Below, in pieces: positions 50,012-61,318 of a stretch of 64,000 bases of DNA. Origin of the DNA: Gerris lacustris (Eukaryota; Arthropoda; Insecta; Hemiptera; Gerridae); the NCBI GenBank assembly GCA_951217055.1, contig OX578278.1, forward strand, positions 43,041,574 to 43,105,573. The letters are read 5' to 3'. The stretch's first letter is position 1. Each line of letters opens with the position of its first letter. The notes under the pieces were generated by a model that was given only the letters and a program-made list of their open reading frames with translations, was not told the DNA's origin and did not search any database. The position numbers and the translations under genes were made by a program.

Positions 50012-50934
50012 TCCACCTTTTTATTTATCGTATTATTAGTCTCAGCTTCTTCTATTTGCCGGTGTTTTCAATGTTCGTATTACTTACCACTTATTTATTT
50101 ATTTATTTTTTAAATTATTATACATATTTCCGTATGACGATATAAGTTTCCAATTCAGATGATTTTAGCTATCCCAAGCGTGTTTTCCCACCCTTAAAAT
50201 CCCCAATTTTCCAACATTGCCCAAATGTTTGTGAGTGGAGTTTTTATATTTATATTTGGTAAATATGCACTTGAACACCCTCATATTTCTTATTGTCCGA
50301 TTGACTACGGTTTTTTTAAACAGTTCTTTTTTAAAATTTAACAACTTTTGACCTGGGATTATTTCGGTAAAGTCGATAGTTTTTTTTAAAATATATATAA
50401 TATGTCCACTCTCGTACTAAGGGAAATGTTGAGAACCAGTGTATTTTAAGGGGGGGGGGGGGATCCACTCAGGATTGCTAAAACCTACAAAATGGTTAAA
50501 TTAACACATAAAAAACAGAATAATAGTAATATAAATTTACAAAAAAGAAATATGAACCAAATTATTTCGTATCGTTTCGATTGTGAGATGTTAAAACTCA
50601 TAATGTAAACAAACATAAATTAGTTTTTTTTAATTCCAGGTCATAATAACCATTTAAAAATGTTAACAATCGATTATAATATTAGGGATATAGATATACT
50701 CGACTTATTACTCATATAAGATATTATATTATAGGAAATGGGATTGTGGCGCCCTCCCAAGCTTCTTTTAATTTTACTTTATTTATTATTTATTTACCTA
50801 GTAACCACTGGTAACGTCACTTGACATTTTCTTTATTTATTGTTTACTGTTGTAAATAAAATTCAGTCGTGTTCCGAATTCAACTCAAGATCGTGCATTA
50901 TTTCTCTTAGGTATTAAACTTGCCAAAGAATATT
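50012..50934. other. anonymous AT-rich DNA with a G-run
   Basis: No gene was recognised. A run of about 12 G lies at 50450-50461. Confidence 0.4.
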
Positions 50935-51440
50935 ATAACTTTTATGCACAAAAGTGTGATATTCCTTTGTCCCAATGGTCATTAGACTAAACATCCCCTT
51001 GTCTTAACAGTTGTTTAGACTGACAAAGGAAATGTATAGGAAAGTTCATACACCTAGTCTAACTACTTATTAAGACAAAGGGATATTAGTCCAATTTGCT
51101 TTGCGACAAAGGAATGTCACACTTTCATATTCAAATGTGTGATAATCCTTTGTCCCAATGTACATTTGACTAAACATCTTTTACAAGAATAGGTAGACAG
51201 CTTTCCGATACTTTTTTACTTTAGCACCCCCCTATATCCCTTTGCCTTAATAGTTATTTAGACAAAGGAACATTTACAGAGTAGTATATTATAATCCTTA
51301 GTCTAAAATACTATTAAGGCAAAGGGATATTTGATATTTAATACAATGTACCTTGGGACAGAGGAATATCACTCTTGTGGGTACAAATGTGATAGAATCC
51401 TTTATTCTAATTAACTATCAAGATAAAGGAATATTAAATA
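50935..51440. repeat. alternating inverted GACAAAGG motif field
   Basis: TTTGTCCCAATG, GACAAAGGAAATG, ATTAAGACAAAGGGATATT, GCGACAAAGGAATGTC, CCTTTGTCCCAATG, GGCAAAGGGATATTTG and GGGACAGAGGAATATC follow each other in alternating orientation, roughly every 50-100 bp. They are separated by ACACTTT..AAATGTG inverted pairs. It is a cluster of short hairpins with no coding capacity. Confidence 0.7.
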
Positions 51441-54400
51441 TACGCTAAGAACACTGTAGAACTCATTGTCCTTCAGATTTCGGTGAAAGATTTAGTCTTA
51501 CACATGATATCTCAATCTTAAAATAGCGTAATAAAGTTTCCTGGGGCAGTTGCCCCAGGAGTTTCTTAGATTATTTTTTGCAGTATTTGTATTTGTTATT
51601 GTTATATTTGGAAAAAAATAAAATAAAAAATAGGTGGATTTAATCGTTGTAAGTAAGAATGTTTGAAGATGCCGTTGAGTAACAAAGGAAAGCTGATTGG
51701 CTCCTATTCCTTTCAGTAAACAACCTACTTTATTTTTCTGTTTCTCTCTTCAAACAAAAATCATAAAATAAATAAATAACGCTGAGCTTCTGTGTAATCT
51801 CATGAAAGGAAATGGGTCTGATTTACCCCCGATTTTCCACTTTTTCATGGCTCTGTCAGGTGTGCAGATCATTCTAATAAATCTGCCGTGAAAACACGCT
51901 TTCCACAAGTATATAGTTAACAAAAAATCCTATTTGTATCGCTTCTAACCGTATATCAATAATAAAGAGCCGATTCCCAATTTTCGGCCCTCATCTTGCC
52001 AATTTTATTAAGTTTCAATCGCTTTTTTGTATCCTTGTCGAAACTCTCCGAATTCTTACCCGATTGGAAATTCTACGGTCTTTTGAAATGTTTGAAATTA
52101 CTATTTTATGATATAAAGCCTTTCCCTCCAAAACTGTCAATAAGAGTTTCATTAAAGTTTCTTTTCTCTTTTTATTCGATGACATTATTTTATAAACAAA
52201 GGCTTCATTATTCGGAGGAATTATTTTCTTCCTTAGAATATTTCTCTTGTTTGGAGCACTGTTAAATATTTTCTAATAATGGAATTTTCAAACAAGATTC
52301 TTCTTAAACTTGTTATTTACCTATCAAAAGAAAAATCTTATTACCTTCATCGTTCATAAAAGATTTAATAATTCATAACATTCTTTTTATATTTATATCC
52401 TAAACGTTTTTGAAACGATAAAGATGGGAAATAGTCTGATATTCCGAACCACCTGCCCCAAAAACTTGGGTCTTTTAATTTATATGAATATTAGAATAGC
52501 TTAGTAGTCTTAAAACACGTACGACTTGCGTCAATTTAAAATTAGCTTGAAATAGCGCCGAAATCGGGCTGAGTCGAATTCCCTATTGCGGTTTAATGTG
52601 AAATGTTAAATGATCGATACCGACCTGTTACTGCTAGGGAAGTCCAACACATGTCCTGAATGTTAGGGTAGAAGAGAAACCTTTGAATATATTCTACGTA
52701 ATGTAAAGAGTAGTTTCTATTTTTGGGACTGGAATTAATATGTTATGTTTGAGTTATAGTATAACAGATGTTTTTGCTTGTGTTAATGTCACGAACAGAA
52801 TGAATTGTTGTTTCACGTAAGAAAAATTGACTTAAGATATACAGTATAGATCATTTTCCAGAACTGGTCCAAAAATTGAAAATTAAATGCAATTCGTACT
52901 CGCCAGCCTGTTTATATCATCGTCAACTTCCAATTTTGAATTAAGTGTCGTACTCTCGTCTTACTATTAGAGTGTACTCTGTAAAGCGTGGTGTACACAT
53001 GGTAACATGGATCGCCGATCTCGGTTCGCAAAAACCAAGTTCGCCTGAGTGAAAAGATTAATGAGCCAAATTCGTGACAAAATTGGTCTTGCATCAGGTT
53101 GAAGTATTCTTCATCATCAACTTATCAAGATCATTGTTGGCATTTCCCTTTTACTGTGTAGAGAGCAACGCCCATGAACTTGGTCCGCCGAACTGAGAGC
53201 AGCAACCCAGGTCCCTATGTATATACCAAGCTTAACTAATTAACTAAAGATTAATTGGATTAACTTGAAGATGTCTCATTCCATTAGAATGACTGGTGCA
53301 CTCAGAAAGCAAAGACATAATAATTTGTTATGAGGAAATCACCTTAGATAGACTGATAGCTATAGTTTAACAATATCTGACTCAAAACTGTGTGGTTACC
53401 TACTCTAATGTTTACTACTCTAAAGTATTATTATGATATTTTCACTAACCCGCTCTATATGACGTATTACATTTATCATTTCCCTTGCCTCCTTGAAGGC
53501 TTGTGATTTTTCATGTTGTCATTCTGCACTTTGATATTAAATGTCCGAAGAAACATTCAACAGACATTAGACCTGGAAAGAAAAATTGTAACTTATAAAT
53601 AATTTATATCCATCAACCATAGCAGTCAAGAAAATTAATTTCGGATTAATTTCCCTCTTTAAAGTGTCACATTTCAAATAAATCCACAAGTATGAGTTCA
53701 GAAATTATTAACTTTAAATACGGATGTTTAAATTTTGCTGTGGTAAACCTGCTTGTAAATCAAACCTATGTGGTTAACCTGCTTTGTAAATTAAACAATC
53801 ATTATATTGACATAACATCTATTTTACCTTAATTTCTATGTATTTAACTACATATTTAGTTGTCGATAACATGAGGTTTTCAACTCAGTAATTTCAGTCA
53901 TACAACTGTGTGGTACTACGCATTCAGCTGCGGTTTAACCACAGAATTAAATTATCTATACTATATTAAATGAAAGATACAGACTCCATTGTTGTATATT
54001 ATTTAGTGTTGCATTTGTTTATTTTTATTTTTCTGCTTGTCGTAAAAACGGATCGATTCAATTTCATGTCCAATTAAATATAAAATTATAATATATGTTA
54101 AGGGGATGAAGTCATTACTGGCTAAAAGGGAATTAAATTATGTATAATTAATAAAAATTACTTATAATTAAATTAATTAGAATTAATTCAAAATAAGTGT
54201 TTATATATATATATGTATGTATGTATATGTTTGTTCCCCTTTATATTATGTCACTGAATCCCTCAAAGTAAATTTATTTTATGTTTTCAATTTTTCTTTA
54301 TAGTGGATACCTGTAGGGGGAATGAAATTATGTCATGTACATTATGAATTGTCCTCTTTTTTGGAAAGGCATAATCCGATTCATTAAGTATAATAAAAAT

Positions 54401-54780
54401 GAGCAACTAAAGACATTTATTTGATATAATTAATTAATTTTTTTTTTTTTTTTCTTTTTAACTTTATTATACAAGTAGAAAAGACAGTCTACATACTGAA
54501 CTTATGCGTAAATCAAAACAGCCAGAGGAAAATTAAAATAATATATAATTTAATTAATAGTAATATTTAATTCACATTCATTTAATCCGACATAATCGTA
54601 CAAATAATTATTAGTTTGAAATTTAAGAAGAGTAGAAGGAATTAAGGCTTGTTATATGAAGCCTCAATATAAACAAGAAACAAGCAAATTATTATAGGTA
54701 TAGGTATGAGAAACGGGTATACCAGGTAACATAGGTATGAGGTATGAGGGAACAAGTATCAAGTTTAAAGTAAAACTAGG
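51441..54780. other. anonymous DNA
   Basis: No recognisable gene, TIR or tandem array. An 89-codon frame at 51996-52265 lacks any signature. A CCTGGGGCAGTTGCCCCAGG hairpin lies at 51540-51559. A short tandem of GTGTGGT(A/T)A-CTGC words stands near 53740-53790. Confidence 0.4.
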
Positions 54781-55017
54781 CTTAAAGGGACAACACTGAA
54801 TGAGATATTCCCAGCCTGGTGTAAGTTCAAAGCGTAAACCCCCCTTCCTCTCTATTACAACACAAGCCTTGATTAATTAATATCGCTTAAACTATGTTTA
54901 TTATTAATTACTATTCACATACCCGTATCTTATATTATTTCCTATACATGAAATTCAATTGCACTTTGTCAGAAGATAGAAAATCTATATGAATAGAAGA
55001 TTATGTACATGTATACA

Positions 55018-55020
<3 letters not shown>
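54781..55020 (-). repeat. inverted copy of the dispersed segment at 6.2 kb
   Basis: Reading on the minus strand, AATTAATCAAGGCTTGTGTT, a purine run and TTTGAACTTAC parallel 6285-6350. GTCTGACAAA-like and ATTAATTATAAACAT-like blocks parallel 6185-6280. The copies have diverged by many substitutions. Confidence 0.5.

Positions 55021-55098
<78 letters not shown>
55021..55098. repeat. (TA)n microsatellite left of the Helitron composite
   Basis: Pure TA tract ending exactly where the first Helitron 5' terminus (TCTATAATATAAGTGG) begins at 55099. Confidence 0.97.
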
Positions 55099-55101
<3 letters not shown>

Positions 55102-56757
55102 ATAATATAAGTGGCAATGTCCTGATTGACTGACTGACTGACATAGAATCAACGCACAGCAAAATCTGCTTAACCGAGAGACTTGAAATTTTAAGGATTT
55201 ACTCGGTTCATATCATAGGCATCCACTAAGAAAGGATTTTGTGAAATTTCTATTTTTGTACCCAGGGGTAAGGGGTACAAATGTCAAAGTAATGAATACT
55301 TTTAATGATGCATATCGTTGAAAAGCTCTTTAAAAGTACAGTAATTGTTGTTATGCACAGTTTTGTCATATTTTCATTTAGAAGGGGGTAAAATGGAAAA
55401 ATATGTATAACTACATCTTATATAAATGAAGAGTGTCTATGAGTGTCTTTTATCTATAATATAAGTGGCAATGTCCTGATTGACTGACTGACATAGAATC
55501 AACGCACAGCAAAATCTGCTTAACCGAGAGACTTGAAATTTTGAGGATATACTCGGTTCATATCATAGGCATCCACTAAGAAAGGATTTTGCGAAATTTT
55601 TATTTTTGTACCCAGGGGTACGGGGTACAAATGTCAAAGTAATGAATACTTTTAATGATGCATATCGTTGAAAAGCTCTTTAAAAGTACAGTAATTGTTG
55701 TTATGCACAGTTTTGTCATATTTTCATTTAGAAGGGGGTAAAATGGAAAAATATGTATAACTACATCTTATATAAATGAAGAGTGTCTATGAGTGTCTTT
55801 TATCTATAATATAAGTGGCAATGTCCTGATTGACTGACTGACATAGAATCAACGCACAGCAAAATCTGCTTAACCGAGAGACTTGAAATTTTGAGGATAT
55901 ACTCGGTTCATATCATAGGCATCCACTAAGAAAGGATTTTGCGAAATTTTTATTTTTGTACCCAGGGGTACGGGGTACAAATGTCAAAGTAATGAATACT
56001 TTTAATGATGCATATCGTTGAAAAGCTCTTTAAAAGTACAGTAATTGTTGTTATGCACAGTTTTGTCATATTTTCATTTAGAAGGGGGTAAAATGGAAAA
56101 ATGTGTATAACTACATATCTATCTATAATATAAGTGGCAATGTCCTGATTGACTGACTGACATAGAATCAACGCACAGCAAAATCTGCTTAACCGAGAGA
56201 CTTGAAATTTTGAGGATATACTCGGTTCATATCATAGGCATCCACTAAGAAAGGATTTTGCGAAATTTTTATTTTTGTACCCAGGGGTACGGGGTACAAA
56301 TGTCAAAGTAATGAATACTTTTAATGATGCATATCGTTGAAAAGCTCTTTAAAAGTACAGTAATTGTTGTTATGCACAGTTTTGTCATATTTTCATTTAG
56401 AAGGGGGTAAAATGGAAAAATGTGTATAACTACATATCTATCTATAATATAAGTGGCAATGTCCTGATTGACTGACTGACATAGAATCAACGCACAGCAA
56501 AATCTGCTTAACCGAGAGACTTGAAATTTTGAGGATATTTCTCGGTTCATATCATAGGCATCCACTAAGAAAGGATTTTGCGAAATTTTTATTTTTGTAC
56601 CCAGGAGTACGGGGTACAAATGTCAAAGTAATGAATACTTTTAATGATGCATATCGTTGAAAAGCTCTTTAAAAGTACAGTAATTGTTGTTATGTACAGT
56701 TTTGTCATATTTTCATTTAGAAGGGGGTAAAATGGAAAAATGTGTATAACTATATCT
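55099..56757 (+). repeat. five tandem Helitron 5' ends
   Basis: TCTATAATATAAGTGGC starts at 55099, 55453, 55803, 56122 and 56441, giving unit lengths of about 354, 350, 319 and 319 bp. Units share ATTGACTGACTGACATAG, CTTAACCGAGAGACTTGAAA, GTACCCAGGGGTACGGGG and CGTTGAAAAGCTCTTTAAAA. The first units also carry a second Helitron-like start, TCTTATATAAATGAAGAGTG, near their right end; the two shorter units have lost about 31-35 bp there. The units are almost identical, so the amplification is recent. The minus-strand frames of 73 and 116 codons are shadows. Confidence 0.93.
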
Positions 56758-57590
56758 TATATAAATGAAGAGTGTCTGAGTGTCTTTTATCTTATACAAA
56801 TGAAGTGTGTCTATGAGTGTACTGCTTACATGAGATTATAAAGTTAAAATGTTGGTACATAGGAGTACGGGGTACAAATGTCAAAGTAATTGATAGGTAC
56901 CCTTTATGATGCATATCGTTGAATGGCTCTTTAAGAGAAAAGTAATTGTAATGTACGTTTTTGTCATTATTTTCATTTTGTAGAGGGGTAAAAAGGAAAT
57001 TTCAACGTAAGTGTGTGTGTGCGCACGCGAACGGGCGCGTGTGTGTGTGTTCATTATTCAAATCTACCGTTTTATTCCGATATCAATGAAAATTTGCACA
57101 CTTGACCTTCAAAGCAAGGGTAAAAGGGAAAGGTCACAGGTCACTGACTTTATGCATTTCAAAATTTTGATTACGGGACAAATGTCAAAGTAATGAAAAC
57201 CCTTCACGATGCATACCGTTGAAAAGCTCTTTAAGAGTGCTGTACAATTATTGTTATGTACATTTAGGGGGGTAAAATGGAAAAATATATCTATATCTAT
57301 GTATAAAAAACTAATAATTGTTGTGTCTGTACATTTATCCGATTGGGCTAAAATTTTGTATTTATTCATTTATTTATTTATTTTTTTTTTTAAATACCTT
57401 TATTGAATAAAACATTAATACATAAATAATATTTTATTTTTTTACAGAAGGAAAATACCACTGCTTTTCCTTTTTAAAAATTTAGTCGGAATGAATTACT
57501 AATTTGGGATATTAGCTAATTATCTTATCAAAGGGGAGGGGGTATAGAAATAAGGGGGAGGGATAGAATCTAGATATTCTCGCTTTGTAA
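56758..57590 (+). repeat. degenerate Helitron 5' modules and body
   Basis: More diverged copies of the GTACGGGGTACAAATGTCAA and CGTTGAAAAGCTCTTTAA modules occur at about 56860-57000 and 57175-57290. Between them lies a 40-bp alternating purine-pyrimidine tract at 57011-57050 (GT/GC/CG runs), a candidate for left-handed DNA. From about 57430 the sequence matches 59985-60140, the body shared by both 3' regions. Confidence 0.75.
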
Positions 57591-57678
57591 AATAATTTAA
57601 ATGTTTCTTGATGGTAGTTTATAAATCCATTAAATTGAAAATAAAACACCCCGTAGCGAAGCACGGGTATTCAGCTAG
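57591..57678 (+). mobile_element. internal Helitron 3' terminus
   Basis: AATGTTTCTTGATGGTAG, then AAAACACC, the hairpin CCCGTAGCGAAGCACGGG and CTAG at 57675-57678. The same 88 bp recur at 61150-61238. The next bases are TCTTATATAAATGAAGAGTG, which is itself a Helitron 5' start. Confidence 0.9.
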
Positions 57679-58287
57679 TCTTATATAAATGAAGAGTGCC
57701 TATGAGTGTCTTTTATACAAATCTACAGTTTATCCCAATTTGATGAATTTACACACTTTCCTTCAAAACAAGGGGAAGGTCACTGCCTACATGAGATTAT
57801 GAAGTTAAAATGTTAGTACACAGGGGTACGGGGTACAAGTGTCAAAGTCATGAATACTTTTAATTATGCATATCGTTGAAAAGCTCTTTAATAGTACAGT
57901 AATTGAGTAATTGTTGTTATGGACAATTTTGTTATATTTTCATTTAGGAGGGGGTAAAATTGGAAAAATCTTTTATACGAGTATAATAGGGTAAGTCTTA
58001 ATATACATTTTGTTACACAGGGGTATGGCGTACAAAAGTTTGGAAAGCCCTTATAATATGCAGTAATAGTTGTTATGTACATTTTTGTTATTTTCATTTA
58101 GGATGGGGGGAATTGACTTTATCCAGTTTCCAGCCAAATAGTAAGAAATTCATTGGTTGTATGACATGATCCCATTAGAAATAAAGATTTATACAAGTAA
58201 ACTTAAGATGACAAGGTGCAAGTTAACCTAGGTGTGTGTGACGTAAGTTTTCGCTTCCTTAAATCGATTTTAATTGTTACCTTTTTT
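57679..58287 (+). mobile_element. second Helitron 5' part
   Basis: It begins TCTTATATAAATGAAGAGTG directly after CTAG and carries two more modules with GGGTACGGGGTACAAGTGTC (57826-57845) and GGGGTATGGCGTACAAAAG (about 58020). The part from 58120 to 58287 is unmatched and non-coding. Confidence 0.7.
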
Positions 58288-59547
58288 AGGGTTTCGTTGG
58301 TAAAACCAAAAAAAGAAACCCTTATAGTTTCGTTCCTGTGTCTGTCTGTCTGTCACTTTCTACGGTTCCAATAACTTTTGAATCAAAAGAGATAAAAACA
58401 TGAAACTTTCCAGTATTAAAGATCGTTTTGACGCGCACACAGGAAAAATATAGAGAACTCAAAATTATCAGCTGTTCAAATTCAAAATGGCGGATAATTC
58501 TCGTCACGCGAAAAAAATATTTTTTAAAAATTTTGAGTGGGGTATCAAATGAAAGGTATTGAAGAGTAGAATACAAATATATATACCACTTGTGGATAGT
58601 GTTTAATTTTCGGCGCCATTTTGTCAAAAAACATCGAAATTTTGCCCTCCCCCCCCTTAAAATCGTATTTCCGCTCTTACTAAAAATGTAGAAAAATATG
58701 CAAAATGTGTGGTCTAGTGGGCCATAGAAAAAATGAGATTAGCAATTTGATCTGATTTACTGGGAATCCAAGATGGCGGATAATTCATGTCACTCGAGAA
58801 ATTTTTTTTTTTTTAATTTTTTGACGGGTATCAAATGAAAGGTATTGAAGAGTAGATTACACATATATATATCACTTAGGGAAAGTGTTTAATTTTCGGC
58901 GCCATTTTGTTAAAAAACATCAAAATTCTTCGTGTCCCCTCCCCCTAAAATCGTATTTACGCTAATTCTAAAAATATGTAAAATGTGCGGTCTGATGGGC
59001 CAATGAAAAAATAAGAATAGCAATTTGATCCGATTAACTGGGAATCCAAGAAGGCGGCTAATTCTAGTCACAGGGAAAAAAATATTTTTTTAAAATTTTG
59101 TGTGGGGTATCAAATGAAAGGTATTGAAGAGTAGATTACAAAAATATATAACACTTGTGGATAGTGTTCAATTTTCTGCGCCATTTTGTCAAAAAACATC
59201 AAAATTTTGCGTATTTCCCCCCTAAAACAATATTTCTGCTCTTACTAAAAATATAGAAACATATGCAAAATGTGCGGTCTGATGGGCCAAAGAAAACATA
59301 GGATTAGCAACTTGATCCGATTAATTGGGAATAAAAAATGGCGTCAAATTCCTGTCACTGGGAAACAAATTTTTTTTTAATAGTTTTGAGTGGGGTATCA
59401 AATGAAAGGTATTGAAGAGTAGATTACAAATATATATAACACTTGTGGGTAATATTTTATTTTCCGCGCCATTTTGTCAAAAAACTTACAAATTCCCCCC
59501 CCCCCCCCCTTACACCAATTTTATGTTCACGATACCAACGAAACCCT
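58288..59547. mobile_element. family B element with 15-bp TIRs and four tandem units
   Basis: The ends are AGGGTTTCGTTGGTA (58288-58302) and its inverse (59533-59547), both next to T-runs. A CTGTCTGTCTGTC patch follows the left end. Then come four units of about 285 bp (GGTATCAAATGAAAGG at 58541, 58827, 59106 and 59394). Each contains AAGATGGCGG-like, TATATATA, CGCCATTTTGTCAAAAAAC and a C-run. The units are more alike to each other than to other family B elements. There are no convincing genes; the 101-codon minus frame at 58322-58627 is a repeat shadow. Confidence 0.82.
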
Positions 59548-59590
59548 TTTTACGTGAGACTTCACGCCTATCCAATTTTTTAATAAATGC

Positions 59591-59706
59591 AATTTTTAAG
59601 TTTTTGTTAGTTTTCATAATACGGAAAGTTTAAATTTTAATTTAAATCAAATTATAATTATTATTAACTACGGGAAACAGACAGTGAAAAATACACTCCA
59701 GTGCAG
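59591..59706 (-). mobile_element. retroposon tail, inverted fragment
   Basis: It is an inverse match to the tail at 30797-30902, from AATTTTTAAGTTTTTGTTAG through ATACGGAAAG, CTACGGGAAACAGACAG and TACACTCC. It stops at the tRNA boundary, so the head is missing. It confirms that the 30.3-30.9 kb unit is a dispersed family. Confidence 0.85.
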
Positions 59707-59980
59707 ATCAAAACAATGTTAAGCTCAATTCTGCGGGTGATATAGGCTATAAGACGTTTTGGTAGCTTTATATGGGGCAGAGAACGAGGCTTCTAAATAG
59801 ATTTCAAAATTCTAATTTCATTTTTATAAAAAATGTATTCAACTAAAATAGCATAAGAAACTACTGAAAATATTTTAACTTTTGTAGGAAGAAATGTTAA
59901 AGAAATTACTATTCTATCGCTGTCAAAAAATATTTGGATTTAATTTTAGATATATTAAGACAATAGTTAATAAAACAGAA
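59707..59980. other. anonymous AT-rich DNA within the composite
   Basis: Nothing recognised between the retroposon scrap and the second Helitron body. Confidence 0.4.
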
Positions 59981-60140
59981 GGAAAATACCACTGCTTTTC
60001 CTTTTTAATTTTTTTTTAGAATTTTTCTTCAGTCGTCGGAATCAATTACTAATTTGGGATACTAGCAAATTATCTTATCAAAGCGGAGGGGGTAAAGAAA
60101 TATGGGGGATTGATAGAATCTAGATATTCTCGCTTTGTAA

Positions 60141-61149
60141 TAGTTATTTATGTAACTAGGCAGCAAAATGGAATTTTACTGACGAGTGATTAGATTAGCC
60201 TCCGAGCCGAAGGCGAGGACAGGCCATGATAATTAACTGCCGAGGCGAAGCCGAGGCAGGTAATTTACCTATTTGACTGCCGAGGCAGGCAATGAATAAA
60301 CGAGACAGAAATGTTTCTTTGCTGCCTTGTTGCATACAATATTTTATCTACTTGCGCAAGAATAATGAAGCTGCTAAAATGTAATCTTTATTAATATAAC
60401 ATAGTTAATAACTATGTGTCATATTAATAAAGATAATAACATATGTATTAACTAAAATTAATGTTCAAATAAGAAACTTGGGAATAATAACAATAGTGAA
60501 AAACAAACTCAATCTATAACAACAAAATAAAAAACACACGTTTATAACACACATAACTTCTGAATGAATAATGCACGCAATATAAAATATTTATTTATAT
60601 TTTTACTAAAAAATTAATAAGTGTTTAAGATATCTTCTATTGCTTAAAAGAAAAGAAGTAACTAGGATACATCAAGAAAAGTAGCTAGTCTAATCTAGAA
60701 AGACTTCAATAATAAAAATAATATGGATGTTCAATGTTTACACGACGCTACAGTATAGTCAGTGACTACTATTTTTTTTAATTTAAGATCTACTAATCAT
60801 TGAGCTTATTTAACAGAATTAACAAATATAAACAAATTATTTTATTATTAAAACGTTTATTTATTATTAAATATTACTTATTTAACTATAATATATAATG
60901 TTATAAGATAGAGATAATAGTATAAACTGTTCTTGCCAAAATAAGAGGTTATGACACGCAGTGGTAAACACTGTTACTTTCTCTGCCTAGGCAGGGAAAT
61001 ATTTCCCTGCCTAGGCAGAGAAAGTATTTTCCTGACTGTTTTAACTACTTTCCTGCCTGTTTTTAATATTTTAATGACAAATCAGGGAAATAGTACTTTC
61101 CAGCCTAAAAACAGTTAAGTAATGTTTAATTTTGCTGCCGCGAGTTGAT
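60141..61149. mobile_element. 1-kb insertion with GGCAGCAAAAT ends
   Basis: Its extent is defined by comparison with the intact copy at 57581-57600. Near its ends are inverted GGCAGCAAAAT (60159-60169 and 61129-61139). The left part has repeated GCCGAGGC-type words (60200-60300). The right part has CTGCCTAGGCAG palindromes and repeated CTTTCCTGCCTG words. There is also an imperfect palindrome around ACATAGTTAATAACTATGT at 60380-60440. There is no coding frame. Non-autonomous DNA element of unknown family. Confidence 0.65.
60975..61026. repeat. 52-bp perfect palindrome
   Basis: TACTTTCTCTGCCTAGGCAG followed by GGAAAT and then the exact inverse, with no spacer. Two nested CTGCCTAGGCAG palindromes lie within. 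It could extrude as a cruciform. Confidence 0.95.
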
Positions 61150-61237
61150 AAAATAATTTAATGTTTCTTGATGGTAGTTTATAAATCCATTAAATTGAAA
61201 ATAAAACACCCCGTAGCGAAGCACGGGTATTCAGCTA

Positions 61238-61238
<1 letters not shown>

Positions 61239-61313
<75 letters not shown>
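61239..61313. repeat. (TA)n microsatellite right of the Helitron composite
   Basis: TA tract beginning at the base after CTAG. It and the tract at 55021-55098 may be the two halves of one original microsatellite. Confidence 0.95.

Positions 61314-61318
<5 letters not shown>

Larger units (their letters stand above)
55099..61238 (+). mobile_element. composite Helitron, non-autonomous
   Basis: It starts TCTATAATATAAGTGGC and ends with the hairpin CCCGTAGCGAAGCACGGG, then TATTCAG and CTAG at 61235-61238, followed by T. These are Helitron hallmarks: a TC start, a short GC hairpin about 7-10 bases before CTRR, and insertion between A and T. Both outer flanks are (TA)n, consistent with insertion into one microsatellite. 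The interior holds four further 5' ends, an internal 3' end at 57678, a family B element (58288-59547), a retroposon scrap and a second 3' region. There is no Rep/helicase gene. Whether this is one mobile unit or stacked insertions is inference. Confidence 0.6.
59981..61238 (+). mobile_element. second Helitron 3' region, split by a 1-kb insertion
   Basis: 59985-60140 aligns with 57440-57590 and 61150-61238 aligns with 57591-57678, each with few differences. The alignment is interrupted precisely between CGCTTTGTAA and AAATAATTTA. The interrupting DNA is listed separately. The end CTAG is followed by a T that begins a (TA)n tract. Confidence 0.85.

Noticed and set aside
55950..56619. Two minus-strand frames sharing the same sequence, resembling a repeated small gene
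   Set aside because: They are shadows of consecutive tandem Helitron 5' units and carry no domain.
55099..56757. Regularly spaced repeats considered as a CRISPR-like array
   Set aside because: Units are over 300 bp and identical throughout, with no unique spacers. The DNA is eukaryotic and the repeats begin at a Helitron terminus.
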